Assembly (NCBI GenBank): GCA_030765055.1
Contig: CM060954.1
Location: 107,260,645-107,324,644 of the forward strand
Source of the DNA: Mantis religiosa
Lineage: Eukaryota > Arthropoda > Insecta > Mantodea > Mantidae
Direction of reading: 5' to 3'
Length of the DNA: 64,000 nucleotides
Within the stretch, counting starts at the first letter, position 1; each line of letters opens with the position of its first letter. The position numbers were made by a program, and so were the translations under genes. The notes under the pieces were generated by a model. That model did not search any database and was not told the DNA's origin. It saw only the letters and a program-made list of their open reading frames with translations. This document shows positions 11,591 through 22,608 of the stretch, one piece after another.

Positions 11591-12369
11591 TCAATCAGTC
11601 CTTAGCCTATATATGGCTAGTGTGAAGAAATGATTAATTTCCATCAATTAACTAAAAAAGGTACTGTGAATATTGCTTCATTAATGTGAGATTACTAATT
11701 TTCTGGCTACAATCAAACATATGGAAACATGTACTTATCTGTATAATGCACTCAAAATACGTAGTTACATTATAAAACATTTTATTGTATTATTTAAAAA
11801 TTCAAACCAATAACAAAGATAATCTTGGAAATCGTTAAAGTGCAAAAAATCTTATTTGACATAAATTGTGTAGTTTTGTGACATCTGCATTTTTTGTTAG
11901 TAAGAATTTGCCTCTCTTTTACAGTTATTACACCTGTTAGAATGAAGAGGACTTCATAAACTATTCCCAGAAAACTCAAAATAAACAGTTTATTTTTCCT
12001 GCAAATACCTAAAACATGTGGCTTTTTAATCAGAATCTTAGAACTATTTTAAGAAAATAAAAAAGAAAAGTAAGGGGTAGCTTTTAGTGAGGAAAATTTC
12101 TGGAAAAGTGCTGTACTGCATTCTAGAAAATTCTGAACTTAACGATGAAGTTTTGATGTTTAAATGACCTTTCATTTTCGAGTTATTGCTGTACACAGAC
12201 CTACACATATGAATCTCTTTGTCGAAGTAGAGCGAGTTTTGTTATGACCTTCCTAACATCCTCAGCTAATGTTGAGTGTTGAATTTTGATTCGGTGAACT
12301 CCTTGGAGGTGACAGGAGCATCTCTATTGGTATTTTGATGAACTTGAAATTTGGGTTCTTTTCAAAGAT
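11591..12369. other. AT-rich intronic sequence
   Basis: The first 60 bases are the SINE tail (ATATGGCTAGTG...CATCAATTAACT). The rest shows no recognised feature. Confidence 0.4.
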
Positions 12370-12665
12370 GGTGTCGAAATTTAACAGTTTTTATACTTAT
12401 TTCTATATAAATATCTTTTCCCACTTGGTTAATGCAATTGGACCCTGAACACCTTTTAATAAATGGATTTCTTGTTCTATATTATGATTCTCATTCCAAA
12501 AATGATATCCTGCTGCTGATTTGTCTATTTTATGTTCTTGATGCTCCTAAAATGCTCATTAAGCCTAATGTAAGCTGTACCTGAATTTGTTCTGTAGGGC
12601 CATTTGTTCTGTATTCTTTGAAGACCTTTTGGAAAAGGTACATAAATTTTCTGTATGAAGTTTTA
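12370..12665 (-). pseudogene. Penelope-like GIY-YIG fragment
   Basis: Minus-strand translation gives fragments such as LNEHFRSIKNIK, with frame changes, matching the EHFRxIK motif of Penelope-like GIY-YIG endonucleases and the following HFW-like segment. Stops and frameshifts are frequent. No RT domain was seen. Confidence 0.5.
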
Positions 12666-12940
12666 TTACTGATTGGGGGAAAGAATAGTCATTTGTCTGC
12701 ATCTCTGTTTATCAATTTTCTTTTTGACCAATTCAAAAAGAAATACGTTCTAGGTAAACGCTAGCAATAAATGGAGCATGCAATATTAGTTTGACTCAGA
12801 ATTATATGAAAATTCAATATGTGTGATTGGAGGAATTTAGTAACAGTGACGTCAAAATTAATTGAAAAAAACTATTTGTAGTTGGTTTTTTATACAAAGT
12901 ATAAAAATTGAAAGAAGTGTAGAAACAGTGAAGCACAAGT

Positions 12941-13128
12941 TAAAATAAAAGTGAATCGAGAAGATATTGCTTCACTAATGCTGTTTTTCACAGAACGTGA
13001 TTCAAGAGTTGTTGATCCCCACTAGTCGAGAAGCAGCTGATGATGGGAGCAACAACTCTTGAAACATGTCCTGTGAAAAACAGTGTTAAGCAGTGTGTCA
13101 ATATCTTCTCGATTCACTTTTATTTTGG
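12941..13128. repeat. Imperfect palindrome with hammerhead core
   Basis: Begins TAAAATAAAAGTGAATCG and ends with its inverse, GATTCACTTTTATTTTGG; the arms continue through the GAAGATATTG and ACTGTTTTTC region. It is the same sequence family as 10536-10844 and contains the intact hammerhead motif at 13033-13075. Confidence 0.6.
13033..13075 (+). ncRNA. Hammerhead ribozyme motif, canonical core
   Basis: Core CTGATGA at 13037-13043. Stem II pairs GGGAG with CTCTT (two G-U pairs). GAAA at 13061-13064 is followed by the short palindromic stem III ACATGT and cleavage base C at 13070. Stem I is CAG/CTG plus a G-U pair. All required core bases are present. The 3-bp stem III with no loop is the form that cleaves efficiently as a dimer, as described for Penelope-like elements and retrozymes. 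Confidence 0.7.
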
Positions 13129-13129
13129 T

Positions 13130-13432
13130 TTTTTATACTTCGTCACCTACGGTTTTATATTTTTGAGGGACTAGTTTCGGAAGATATTGCCTCCATTATC
13201 AATGTCTTTCCAACTGTCTGTTGCCATCTACTCTCGTCTCTGGTGGTGGAGCTATGAACTTTTTTGTCAAACTATCTACGTAGATAGTTTGCCAAAGAAG
13301 TTCAGAGTTCCACCACCAGAGAGAGGAGAGCAGACGACAACAGACGGTTGGAAAGAGGTTGATAATGGAGGTGATGGCTTCCAAAATTGGTCCCTCAAAA
13401 ACATAAAAATGTAAGTGACAAAGTATAAAAAA
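13130..13432. repeat. ~300-bp imperfect palindrome centred near 13279
   Basis: The arms start TTTTTTATACTTCGTCAC and end as the inverse GTGACAAAGTATAAAAAA. The centre is AACTATCTACGTAGATAGTT at 13269-13288. The arm sequence GAGGGACTAGTTT...CCTCCATTATCAA recurs at 55 kb, 62.3 kb and 63.7 kb, always beside Penelope-like GIY-YIG fragments, so it is probably a Penelope terminal sequence. Confidence 0.65.
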
Positions 13433-13539
13433 AAACAACTGCAATTGAATTTTTCATGTTGACTCTTAGCTATCAAAAACCTTAGCCTATATACGGCTAG
13501 TGTGGAGAAATGATTAATTTCCATCAATTAACTAAAATA

Positions 13540-13795
13540 ATAAGAGTTAAATGATGAAGCCTGGGACTTTAGTACTTACGATAGTAAGTCGCCACAAACG
13601 GTGTATCTCGGATGCGAGAGCCCCTAGTGGTCTACCGAGAAAATATACGAGTCAACTGGAGAATTTAATGTCAGGACGGCACGTTGGCCATTGTAGCTCA
13701 AAGGTTAAAAGCGACTGGACGGAAACCAGGAGATCCGTGGTCCAATCCCGGCCATGGCATTGAATTTTTCATGTTGACTCTATCAACTACAAATA
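13540..13795 (+). repeat. tRNA-derived SINE unit
   Basis: Third copy of the unit seen at 11101-11590. The tRNA-like head at 13685-13760 has TAGCTCAAAGGTTAAAAGC (box A) and a mutated box B GGTCCAATCCC, followed by the GCATTGAATTTTTCATGTTG tail. The tail of a preceding copy lies at 13440-13530, so the units were probably in tandem. It lies just upstream of the last TBP exon. Confidence 0.65.
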
Positions 13796-13980
13796 GTTTT
13801 TTCAATGAAAATTCATTTTTAAATCCCCAGCTACGGCATTAAATTTTTTAGTCTGATCCTAGTTTTTCCACTTAAGGCCTACATACAAATGTGAAAGGAC
13901 AATATTTATCAAATAATTGACCTAAAAATTAATTTAATTTTATTGTAGGTGCTGTTAATAAATTATGCTTATTGTTTCAG

Positions 13981-14057
13981 GTGCTAAAATAAGAGATGAG
14001 ATCTATGAAGCCTTTGAAAACATATATCCAATATTAAAAGGTTTTAAGAAACAATGA
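13981..14057 (+). CDS. Tbp: TATA-binding protein, terminal coding exon
   Basis: After the acceptor ATTGTTTCAG (ending 13980) the frame completes the Gly codon left open at 4862 and reads AKIRDEIYEAFENIYPILKG, then FKKQ and stop at 14055-14057. This is the conserved C-terminus of TBP, so 4768-4862 and this exon are consecutive exons of one gene with a 9,118-bp intron. The 3' UTR runs on without introns, and an AATAAA lies at about 14713. Confidence 0.95.
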
Positions 14058-15180
14058 TAATTGTGGTCACTCACTACATGGGAATTGTTACATTGACTGA
14101 TAAATCCTACCTGAGCCTTATTTATTAACTTTAAAGCAATAGTATTAAGGGTGATAACATTTTGAAAGATTTTGCAGTGCTGTGGGACCATATGAGCATT
14201 AAAAAGTGTGTGCCTAGTTCCTTTGCACAATTTAAAGTGTACATATAATTTATGAGGTTGAAAGTTCGATTTAGCAAATGTTTATAAGTAGAGATTATAT
14301 AATCAAAACCACTTGAAAAAGCTTAAATTATATTTTTGAACATCAGCTGTAAAGTGTAAGCGAAATGTGTTTATATGTTTTTAAGTATTACACAGAAATA
14401 CCAGAGAATGTTAAATTCAGTTACTTTACTGCTTTGTAAGAAGTTTGGTGTTGTGTAAACAATTTAAAGCTAATATATATGAGTGAATTTTCTGACACTA
14501 CATATTTTTGCAAAAAGTGATGTAGTGACAGTAAATGACTCAAATATGTCATCTTTAAACCATTTAATTTTTTTAATGACATTACTAATATTGAAAGAAT
14601 GTTATTAGGTTACAGTTCATTTTCAGCACTGTTCAGATTAAATGTGACTTTATAATTTACAGCTCAATTCCATATTCTTTCCTTGATGCACTTGTATGAC
14701 TAGTGGTATTGAAATAAAATAGTATGTTTTTGTTTTACTAGCTGTGCTTTTTGGGGCAAGAGGATAGTTATGTTCAAATGTACAACATTGTAAGCACTGA
14801 TATAGTAATTTTTTATCCTTTAAACTTGTAGAGGAATTGATATCTTCTTTTATGTTTTGTTTCTCATTACATTATATCTTTCTATATTTCATTTATTGTT
14901 TGAAATCAGCACACTTGGAGCTATATGAGCAGTTGCAAGATTTAACTTCCATTGCAGCTGTTGATGAATATGTTGTGAAGCGTAACAATTCTAAATAACA
15001 GTAATGAATGACTTGTATAAATTAGCTGATATAATAAGTTCTGTAGTTATTAAATACATAGTTTTTTAAAAAATGAAAAGTCAAATTTTATTTATACCTG
15101 TACCAATTTAAGGAATGATGTGAATCTTGAATGAATGAAGTAAAATGTGTGAACTAAATGAACTTGGATCCTAAACTGTG
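14058..15180 (+). terminator. TBP 3' UTR with polyadenylation signal, then intergenic DNA
   Basis: AT-rich with no ORF of interest. AATAAA at about 14713-14718 is the most convincing polyadenylation signal downstream of the TBP stop. Beyond about 14750 nothing is recognised. Confidence 0.5.
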
Positions 15181-15560
15181 GTGCACTGGACTAGAGCTTT
15201 ATGCTTTGGTTCCCTACCATGGAATGCACCCGGGATTGATCCACCCTTATGGGGGTGCAGATTTTAAACCCTGGGTATAGTATCGTTGCCCACTCAGCAT
15301 AGTGAGGAGATTGAGGAGCTATGCTAGGTAGTGAACTCTGGTCTAGAAAGCCAACTTTTTGGCTGAGGGTGCCGAGATGCTGACCACATCTCCTCGCCAT
15401 AGCTATGGTAGGTAGCGAACCCTGGTCTAGAAAGCCAACTTTTTGGCTGGTGGTGCTGAGATGCTGACCACATCTCTTCACCATATTGGTGGATGATTGA
15501 CCACCTCTGTCTTGCATATGTGGGCATGAGGCTGACAATCAGGTTAGCAGGCTCTGGCCT
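15181..15560. repeat. Interspersed repeat with ~84-bp tandem duplication
   Basis: Two copies of an ~84-bp unit start at 15318 and 15402 (GCTATG(C/G)TAGGTAG(T/C)GAAC, then GGTCTAGAAAGCCAACTTTTTGG). They lie in GC-richer sequence than the surroundings, suggesting a SINE or other non-autonomous element. Family not identified. Confidence 0.5.
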
Positions 15561-15810
15561 GCTAATGGGCTGTTACGTCACAGGTTTCATTAACCAATGA
15601 TAATATGAGTAAGTCTTCAGGAATTCATTATTTGTATTTGTGTATCACATTTATCCCTCAAAAGAGAAGAATTGAGGATAGGAGTACCAGATGCAATATA
15701 TTAGCTTTTTTTATCTATCTGCCGTAGGAGTCAACCAGACTCATGGCATCGTCAATAATACAGACAATAATTTTCAAAAATATAAATATGAATTACAATA
15801 AATCCTTTCA

Positions 15811-18088
15811 TGGAAGTGTTGAAAACAGTGTTGTTGTATAAATTAAATTAATTGGGAGTTGATTAATAACACAAAACAACACTCACTTTTAAATTTTCCC
15901 GGAACCGGTTTCTGAGGCCTTCCCTCTATCTTCAGCCGGACATCGACTTGTTCTCATTGGTGTAGCTGGCAATATTTTGTCATCGGTCTCCTCTGGTGGC
16001 GGTTCGAGGAACTTGCTGAACAAATCTTTCTGGGGGATGTCGAAATTGAATACTTTGTTCCTATTTTTTGAAATAAAGATTTGTTCCCATGTGGACAGTT
16101 CTTCTTTTCCTGTTGTATGTTTTAGTAATTTTGGTTCTGGATTTATGTTGTGGTTTTTTTCCCAAAAATGCGTGGCAACAGCTGATTTTTCTAATTGTTT
16201 GTATTTTATGTTCCTAAAGTGTTCCTTTGCTCTTGTTTCTAAATTTCTTTTGGTTTTTCCAATATAAATTTGACTACAGTCACAGCATTCAATTTGATAA
16301 ATACCAGATTTTTTGTTAGATGGAATGGCATCTTTGATGTTTGAGCAAATTAGGTTTTTTAAGGAGTAATGGTTCACTGGAGCTAGTTGAATGTTTTGTT
16401 TTTTGAAGACTTTTTTAAATTTATCAAAGGCCCATGGATGGTAAGTGAATTTTTTGAAGATCATTTTAGTTTCTGTAGCTGAGAGGGTTGTGGTTTCCTT
16501 TAGTAGTTTCTTCTTTTTTGCTAAGTTCACTTTTTTGTCTACTAGTGATTTGGGAAAGTCATTTTTCTGTGCTATTTCAATAATTTTGTTGTATTCTATT
16601 TTGTATTCTTCTTCTGTGAGAGGGATGTTGACCAGTCTGTGTGCTAAACTATTAAACATTGCCTGTTTGTGGGATCTTGGATTGTAGCCATTAGCTTTTA
16701 TGTAGTTGTCTGTCTGTGTTGGTTTTCTGTAAATGCCAAAGTTTATTCTATTTTTATTTCTGATTATTTTTAGATCTAAAAATGGTAAATACTCATCTTT
16801 TTCAACTTCTACAGTGAACTTGATGCTTTTTTCTTGAATATTTAAAAGTTTTGGTGCATCACTGATGTGTTTTTTTGGCACTATGGCAAATATGTCATCT
16901 ACATATCTTTGCCAGAGTTTGAACATCCATGGGAAACCTTTAGTGATCCTTATTTCTAGTGCACTCATGTACAGATCGGCCAGTAAGGGTGATAAGGGGT
17001 TGCCCATTGCTAAACCAGAAGTTTGATGGAAATATTTTGTTTGAAACTGGAAGAAATTTTGTTCTATGCATAATTTGGTAAGTTCGATGTAATCTGAAAT
17101 TTCAAGTGATGGCATTCCAAGTGATTTGAGCCATTTTTCTATCAATGTTGGGAGTTGTTTAACTGGTATGCTGGGAAACAGTGATTTAACGTCAAATGAG
17201 ACTAGTGTGTCTTCTTCATTTAGTTCAGTATCCTTAATGTGTTCTATAAGTTCATAGGTGTTTTTGATGCTTAGGCTATCAAATTTTGGAAAGGAGTTGA
17301 ATTTGTTTATTAGCCACTTTGCAGGTTTGTATGTTGGTGAATTTATACTGCTAACTATAGGTCTCATTGTTATGGATGGTTTGTGTATTTTGGGTAAGCC
17401 ATAAAGTCTAGGTAAGTTTGGGTTATCTGGTTTAACTGCATATTTGTTTGATATTATACTTGATTTTGCTATTGTTATTTCAAATGATTGTATGCAAGCT
17501 GTTAATGGATTTTTGTTAATGGTTTCATATTCACTGTTAGCATTTCTTCCATTTTTTCAAGGTAATCAGATTTATCCATTATGACTATTTTGTTACCTTT
17601 GTCTGCCTTGGTGTATATTGTTTCAATGAATGGATAATATTTTGTTTGCTCTTCTGAACGGATCTGGTTTTTATTTCTTCCAAAATATTTTCACATTGGC
17701 TTTTAAGTGGAGTTTGTTTTGATACTGGTAGACACTGTGCCGAAATGTTTATATCTGCAATGTAGTCCTCAATTTCGTTTGAAAAACTTACGCAAGTTTT
17801 TAATCCTTTGTTTAGAAGACCTAATTCTTTTGTGGAGAAATTTTGATTCGATAGATTTACAACGTTTTCAAAGTTTTGCGTGTTTGTTTTTTCGTTTACG
17901 CTACTTGTTGCCGTTTTGCATTTAGCGTGTGGACTAATTGCTGCAGGACTCAAGTTTCTATTTCCGATGTGTCTCTTATTCTTAAACTTTTTTTCGGTAT
18001 GGTTTCGATGTGAAGAAATGTTCATCAAATTGGTCAATTTGTACTTTAGTTTTTCGGTTTTTGTTTTCATTTTCTTGCTTAGCATTGC
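15811..18088 (-). pseudogene. Penelope-like element, nearly full-length ORF with two frameshifts
   Basis: The ORF starts at Met 18085 (MLSKKMKTKTEK), runs through a Lys-rich N-terminal region to about 17620, shifts frame there (YTKADKGN region) and again near 17540, then reads open from 17367 to the stop at 15889. The last part holds the RT: LPRLYGLPKIHKP upstream, then VSFDVKSLFPSIP (motif A, about 17200), GLAMGNPLSP (motif B) and RYVDDIF (motif C). It ends with a GIY-YIG domain (GIYQIECCDCSQIYIGKTKR, about 16300). Penelope RT uses the endonuclease nick to prime integration. The 1857-3050 copy is a close relative. The hydrophobic residues in the same frame upstream of 18085 come from the adjoining inverted copy. 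Confidence 0.88.
15899..15939 (-). ncRNA. Hammerhead ribozyme motif in Penelope 3' tail
   Basis: Minus strand: stem I CCGG, core CTGAAGA (position 7 is free to vary), stem II GAGG/CCTC, GAAA, palindromic stem III ACCGGT, cleavage base T, then the second CCGG. All invariant core bases are present. It overlaps the last codons of the GIY-YIG ORF, so coding and ribozyme constraints share the same bases. Confidence 0.7.
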
Positions 18089-18430
18089 CAAACATAAATC
18101 CAGAACCAAAATTACTAAAACATACAACAGGAAAAGAAGAACTGTCCACATGGGAACAAATCTTTATTTCAAAAAATAGGAACAAAGTATTCAATTTCGA
18201 CATCCCCCAGAAAGATTTGTTCAGCAAGTTCCTCGAATCGCCACCAGAGGAGACCGATGACAAAATATTGCCAGCTACACCAATGAGAACAAGTCGATGT
18301 CTGGCTGAAGATAGAGGGAAGGCCTCAGAAACCGGTTCCGGGAAAATTTAAAAGTGAGTGTTGTTTTGTGTTATTAATCGACTCCCAATTAATTTAATGA
18401 AATACAATATTGTTGAAAATATTACAAATT
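18089..18430 (+). pseudogene. Inverted 5'-truncated Penelope fragment (GIY-YIG C-terminus and tail)
   Basis: Directly abuts the 5' end of the minus-strand Penelope copy, in opposite orientation. It encodes the segment from NINPEPKLLKHTTGKEELS to the C-terminus and stop at 18351, nearly identical to the same part of the minus copy, then the same 3' tail. Head-to-head inverted, truncated partners are a known arrangement of Penelope insertions. Confidence 0.85.
18301..18341 (+). ncRNA. Hammerhead ribozyme motif in inverted Penelope fragment
   Basis: Same layout as 15899-15939 on the opposite strand: CTGG/CCGG stem I with one G-U pair, core CTGAAGA at 18305-18311, stem II GAGG/CCTC, GAAA, ACCGGT, T. 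The core is intact. Confidence 0.65.
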
Positions 18431-18748
18431 AATATAAAGTCTAATGAGCAATGTAGCAGTTATCCCTGTAGTGTTATGCAGTGAATATAGGTACCTGAAT
18501 GCAAACAGGATAACATACCACGGAATCAGTGCTATTCCTAAATGTCTCAAGTAGTACACACACACTACACACAAAGTTTGGCCATAGGCAACATTGCATG
18601 TTTATCCAACTACAGTTAAAGTATTTAAAATTTGCAAAAATAAATTAACTTTTGAAAGAAAACCTATTAATGTACTTCACAGCTTTTCATTTCACATTCT
18701 AAATGATTAAAATACTAATAAAATGACTAGTAATAAACATATTTATGG

Positions 18749-18985
18749 TTGGTCCTGTAGCTCAGTCGCTAGAGCACCTGCCTGCCATGTGAGGAGTCCC
18801 AGCTTCAATTCATGGCTGGGGTTGGGGATTTTTCTCCAACCAAGATGATTCTCTATCTTCCCCAGAGTCTGTATGAATAAGATTGCAAATGTGTGCATGA
18901 TCTAATGATGCAAATCAACTTTTAAGAGTTAACACCATCGATATGTTCCAAAGGAGAATAGCCGCTGATATGACTACTGCAGTTT
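18749..18985 (+). repeat. tRNA-derived SINE, second family
   Basis: tRNA-like head with TAGCTCAGTCGCTAGAGCA (box A) and AGCTTCAATTC (weak box B), followed by a body with GGGGATTTTTCTCCAACC. The head would not fold as a functional tRNA without mismatches, so it is read as a SINE. The 3' limit is approximate. Confidence 0.55.
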
Positions 18986-19029
18986 AAAGCATAAATGGAA
19001 AGAAAAAAATATATATACATCAAATATTA

Positions 19030-19440
19030 CCTCTAGCATGTATGTATGTTTTGGAATTAGTGATCCATGTAAAACAAAATAAACTACAAATACAAAATTA
19101 CAAAAATGCCGATATTCACAAGTACAATACACGTCAGAAAGATGACTTTCACATTCAAAATTGTAGAACAGAAATCTTCAGGTCTAGTGCTATCAATAAA
19201 GATATAAGATTATACAACAGGCTACCAGACAATATTAAACAAATGAAGAGCCTTATACATTTTAAAAAGGGAGTAAAACTCTTTTTACTGCAACATTCCT
19301 TTTATTCTGTAAAAGAGTTTTTAAATATTAATTAGTTTTAAGTGATTGTAAATAGTGACAGTGGACATTAATGTAATTTTTATACTATGACATGTCTGAT
19401 ATCAATCAAAAGGACAAAATAAATTGAATTAAATCATGAA
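19030..19440 (+). pseudogene. LINE 3' fragment
   Basis: The ORF ending at 19335 contains HKYNTRQKDDFHIQN and LYNRLPDNIKQMKSLIHFKKG, the conserved extreme C-terminus of many insect non-LTR elements. A short 3' UTR ends in AATAAATTGAATTAAAT. RT and endonuclease are missing, as in a 5'-truncated insertion. Confidence 0.65.
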
Positions 19441-20024
19441 TTAGAGTAAACTCCACATTTGTGAACAATTACTTTTATATAGCATTTCTCTATGGTCTTT
19501 ATATAGTTTATATTTAGTTGCTTTTTCTACTTTAGACTTTTGTTGGATCCTGTATCTGTTACAGTTTTTAGTCTTATGTAACTTTTTATATTTATCTTTG
19601 TATCTTGAACTGATGTATTAGGTTCCAAAGGATGAAATAAATACAATACAATATAATAAGAATTATAGAATTGTGATAATGATAAAATGGCTCTGGCATT
19701 AAGCTTATATATACTTCATGGAGAATATATTTGTTACATTCACAATACTTTCATTAACCACTATAATTTATTTTTATATGGTTCTGCAGACTATTCATAT
19801 GAAAGTTTATTTTTCTGTCAATTTCGTGTTGGTCAGAATATATCTTTGCAGGAATAAGCTTTTAATAGATTCCATTGTAGGTACAAGAGGGATTTGGGAA
19901 ATAGTTGATAGTCATATATAGAGATTTAACTGTATTGGAACACCACAGTGAAGCGAAATAATTATTAATTTATAGATGTGTCGTATTTATTACACATCGG
20001 CTTCACTTACATACTTATTTTGAG
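19441..20024. other. AT-rich sequence without recognised feature
   Basis: Contains a TATTAGGTTCCAAAGGATGAAATAAATACAATAC stretch of LINE 3'-end character at about 19615. No gene seen. Confidence 0.35.
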
Positions 20025-20330
20025 GACATGTTTCGCAAACCGTCGTTTGCATTGTCATGCTCTTATGCGACTAAAGCTTGATCCAGTGGTGTGGGCAATT
20101 CTGGAGTTGCTGCTGTCATCTGTTGATTTAGTGATGAAATTAAATGTGGGATTCTCTTCTGGCAGGATTTCAAAGTTCATTAGTTGGTTTTTATGTTTTT
20201 CTATGTATATTCTCTCCCATATGACAAGTTCACTATTTTTTTGTACGTATTTTAGTAATTTGGTGTTATCTTCAATTTGAGCAAGTGACTGCATGTTAGC
20301 CTAGAGATTATGTTTTTTCCTTGACACCTC
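20025..20330 (-). pseudogene. Second-family Penelope fragment with degenerate hammerhead
   Basis: The minus-strand ORF 20294-20055 reads IEDNTKLLKYVQKNSELVIW then ERIYIEKHKNQLMNFEI, matching the region after the GIY-YIG HFW motif in other Penelope copies here but divergent in sequence. Its tail at 20062-20028 has a perfect 6-bp stem II (GCAAAC/GTTTGC) followed by GAAACATGTC, but the core reads TGACAA instead of TGANGA. Confidence 0.6.
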
Positions 20331-20394
20331 AACAAACTACTAATAAACAATTTTAAATTCCTGTAATAGTGGGCTGAGGTAAAGTGGGGCAAGA

Positions 20395-20660
20395 TTGTTG
20401 TTCTTGTAGTCCAGGGGTAACAAGCTTGCCTCTGATTCTTTAAGAGTGGGTTCAAACCTGGTGGAGAGCAGTGGATTCTTTTGGGATATAAAAATCTTTA
20501 GCATGACTGCTTTCAGGAGGGAAGCAAAGCTGGTGATCCACTGTCGTAGATTTATGGTTCATAAAAGAGCCTTAAGCCTGATAAAGAGGCCTCCAAGCAA
20601 AATTAAACAGCCTTTCACTACCAAAATAGAATGGGATGCTGAGAACCACAGCAGTTAAAA
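20395..20660 (+). repeat. tRNA-derived SINE, third family
   Basis: Head with TAGTCCAGGGGTAACAAGC (box A-like) and GGTTCAAACCT (box B) spaced as in tRNAs, followed by a non-tRNA body with GGTGATCCACTGTCG. No poly-A tail was identified. Confidence 0.45.
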
Positions 20661-21059
20661 TAATGGTGAATCAAACAGCATACAAAGGTATCTCATAACC
20701 ATAAATTTAGAACTCTCTTGAAAATGACTCATCAGCAGATTCATATTTGCTCAAAATATTTTACTTCTATTAGTTTGTATTTCCAATCATTTCTCATTAT
20801 CCTATCAAATTTGACCCACATTAAATTTAATGCTAAGATCTTTTAAAGTTAATGTTTGCTTCACATGTTATCATATAGAAGCATGCAACATAATTGCAGT
20901 TATCAGCAGTGAATTTGAATGATGCAATTATCACTTACCTGCTGTACAGTGCTATTATGTAATTATTTTCATGACCATATCTTCTTTCCAATGAAAGTAA
21001 AAGTAAATTTACTAGCCTACTGTTTATTTAAAAGAAGATTAATAATGTCCCAGTGCATT

Positions 21060-21800
21060 TTTCATTCATTCTGCCCTTTTTCACATAAATTTGCTGATTT
21101 TAATAGTTTGATTTATAGATTACTAAATATACCCCTGAATAAAGAAGAATTTAATAAAGAATATAAACATATTATTAATACTGCTTTAATTATTGGTTTT
21201 AATAAAGATTTTATACAAAAGAAGATTGAAAAATTTAAATATCAAAAAAGTATTAATGATATTTCTACTCTTAAAAAAATAAAAGATGATTATAAATTTA
21301 AAATATTTACTTACCATCCTTGGGTTAATAAACATTTTCAATTTTTTTTTTAAAGAAGTTGGTATAACTTTAGTTCCTCATAATAAATAAAGGTATTAAA
21401 AATGTATTACAATTTTCTAAAAAAGATAACATTTTGTTTAGATTGTGATCAGGTTTATATTGGAAAGACGAAACATAGTTTGGAAACCAGAAAGAAAGAA
21501 CATTTTCGTAACATTAAATATAAATAAATTGATAAATCGGCCTAGCAGATCATTTTTGGTCATTTAACCATGAAATAAATCTCAATGTTAAATTATTAAA
21601 ACAATTAAATGTTCCCATAGATTTAATAGTGTGGAAAAAATTATTTATTTTAAAAAATAAAAATCGCGTACGAATTTTGACATACCGGTTTGTTTCGTCT
21701 TCAGATGTTGGTTATACGTAAATACACGGTATCCTTGATAACGAAGTGTGTTGACTGAAGATATGGGCAAATGTCTATGAAATCGATCTTGTATAAAGAA
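21060..21800 (+). pseudogene. Third Penelope fragment, decayed, with hammerhead tail
   Basis: Reads FADFNSLIYRLLNIPLNKEE (compare FNSLAHRLVNIPL in the 1.9 kb copy), then a FTYHPW motif at about 21310, then in broken frames VYIGKTK and KKEHFRNIKYK of the GIY-YIG domain up to about 21530. Stops and frameshifts throughout. Unusually AT-rich codons set it apart from the other copies. A hammerhead motif follows at 21751-21795. Confidence 0.7.
21751..21795 (+). ncRNA. Hammerhead-like motif
   Basis: Core CTGAAGA (21755-21761), stem II ATGGG/TCTAT with wobble pairs, GAAA, palindromic ATCGAT, then C as cleavage base at 21788. Core bases are all present. Stem I pairing is weak (A-U, G-U, U-G only), so activity is doubtful. 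Confidence 0.45.
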
Positions 21801-21959
21801 GAAAGAAGTATTAACATCCACTTCTTAAGATAAGTGGAAGTTAATTAGCAAATATTTTTATTTGTATAATATTTATTACTCCACTGTAACTAGATTCATT
21901 TTCTGTGTAATAAGTGGTAATATATTGGATATTTGTATACTGTTATATTGTGCTCAGCA

Positions 21960-22608
21960 TTTTTGTGTTGTTTTCACAATAACAAAACATAAAGGCGTGT
22001 TTAAAAAGAGAAAAACTAAAGGCAATCAACATTATAGAACATATCTTGTGGTAGAAGAAGATGTAACTGCACAACAAGGTGAAAATTTTGTATTGAACAA
22101 TGCTGTTGAGAATGTTGAAACTCCACCCAATGCTTCTAAAAGGAAACTACACAACGCAGAAAAGAAGTATAGTAAGATTAATGAAGATGAAACAAATATA
22201 AATATATTAATTTAATTTTAATATGTTAAGTTCAGTTTTTAGTGACTTTGTCAATTGTAATATTTGTGGGAGGAAAGTGAATCTGCATGTAAATGTTTCT
22301 CAAAGAAATGGCATAGTAAATAACCTAACAGAAGTGCACAAATTTTGAGAGCATTAAGAACTTCTACACATCAGACAAACATGAAAAACCCAGCTTTTTG
22401 AAAATAATTTGAGGTTATTTTATGGACTTAGATGTATTGGAAAGAGATTTTCAGCTGGCAAGTTACTTTGTGGTATGCTAAATCTCCCCAACCCACCAAC
22501 TGACATTACTCGCTACACATCAATAGTGGGAACAAGTGTGAAAAAGATAGCTGAAAACTCAATGAAGGCTGCTGTAAGTGAATCTATAGTAGAAAATGAT
22601 AATAATAC
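21960..22608 (+). pseudogene. Mutator-like transposase relic, left part
   Basis: Frames include VNCNICGRKVNLHVNVSQRN and NLRLFYGLRCIGKRFSAGKL, then MLNLPNPPTDITRYTSIVGT. These resemble a Mutator-like transposase family common in insect genomes, recognised from memory. Stops break the frame near 22215 and 22345. The coding frame is cut at 22608 by a short hAT element and resumes at 23290. Confidence 0.6.

Noticed and set aside
18089..18151. Membrane-like N-terminus (MWTVLLFLLYVLV) on the minus Penelope ORF
   Set aside because: It is antisense translation of the adjoining inverted Penelope fragment; the real ORF starts at 18085.
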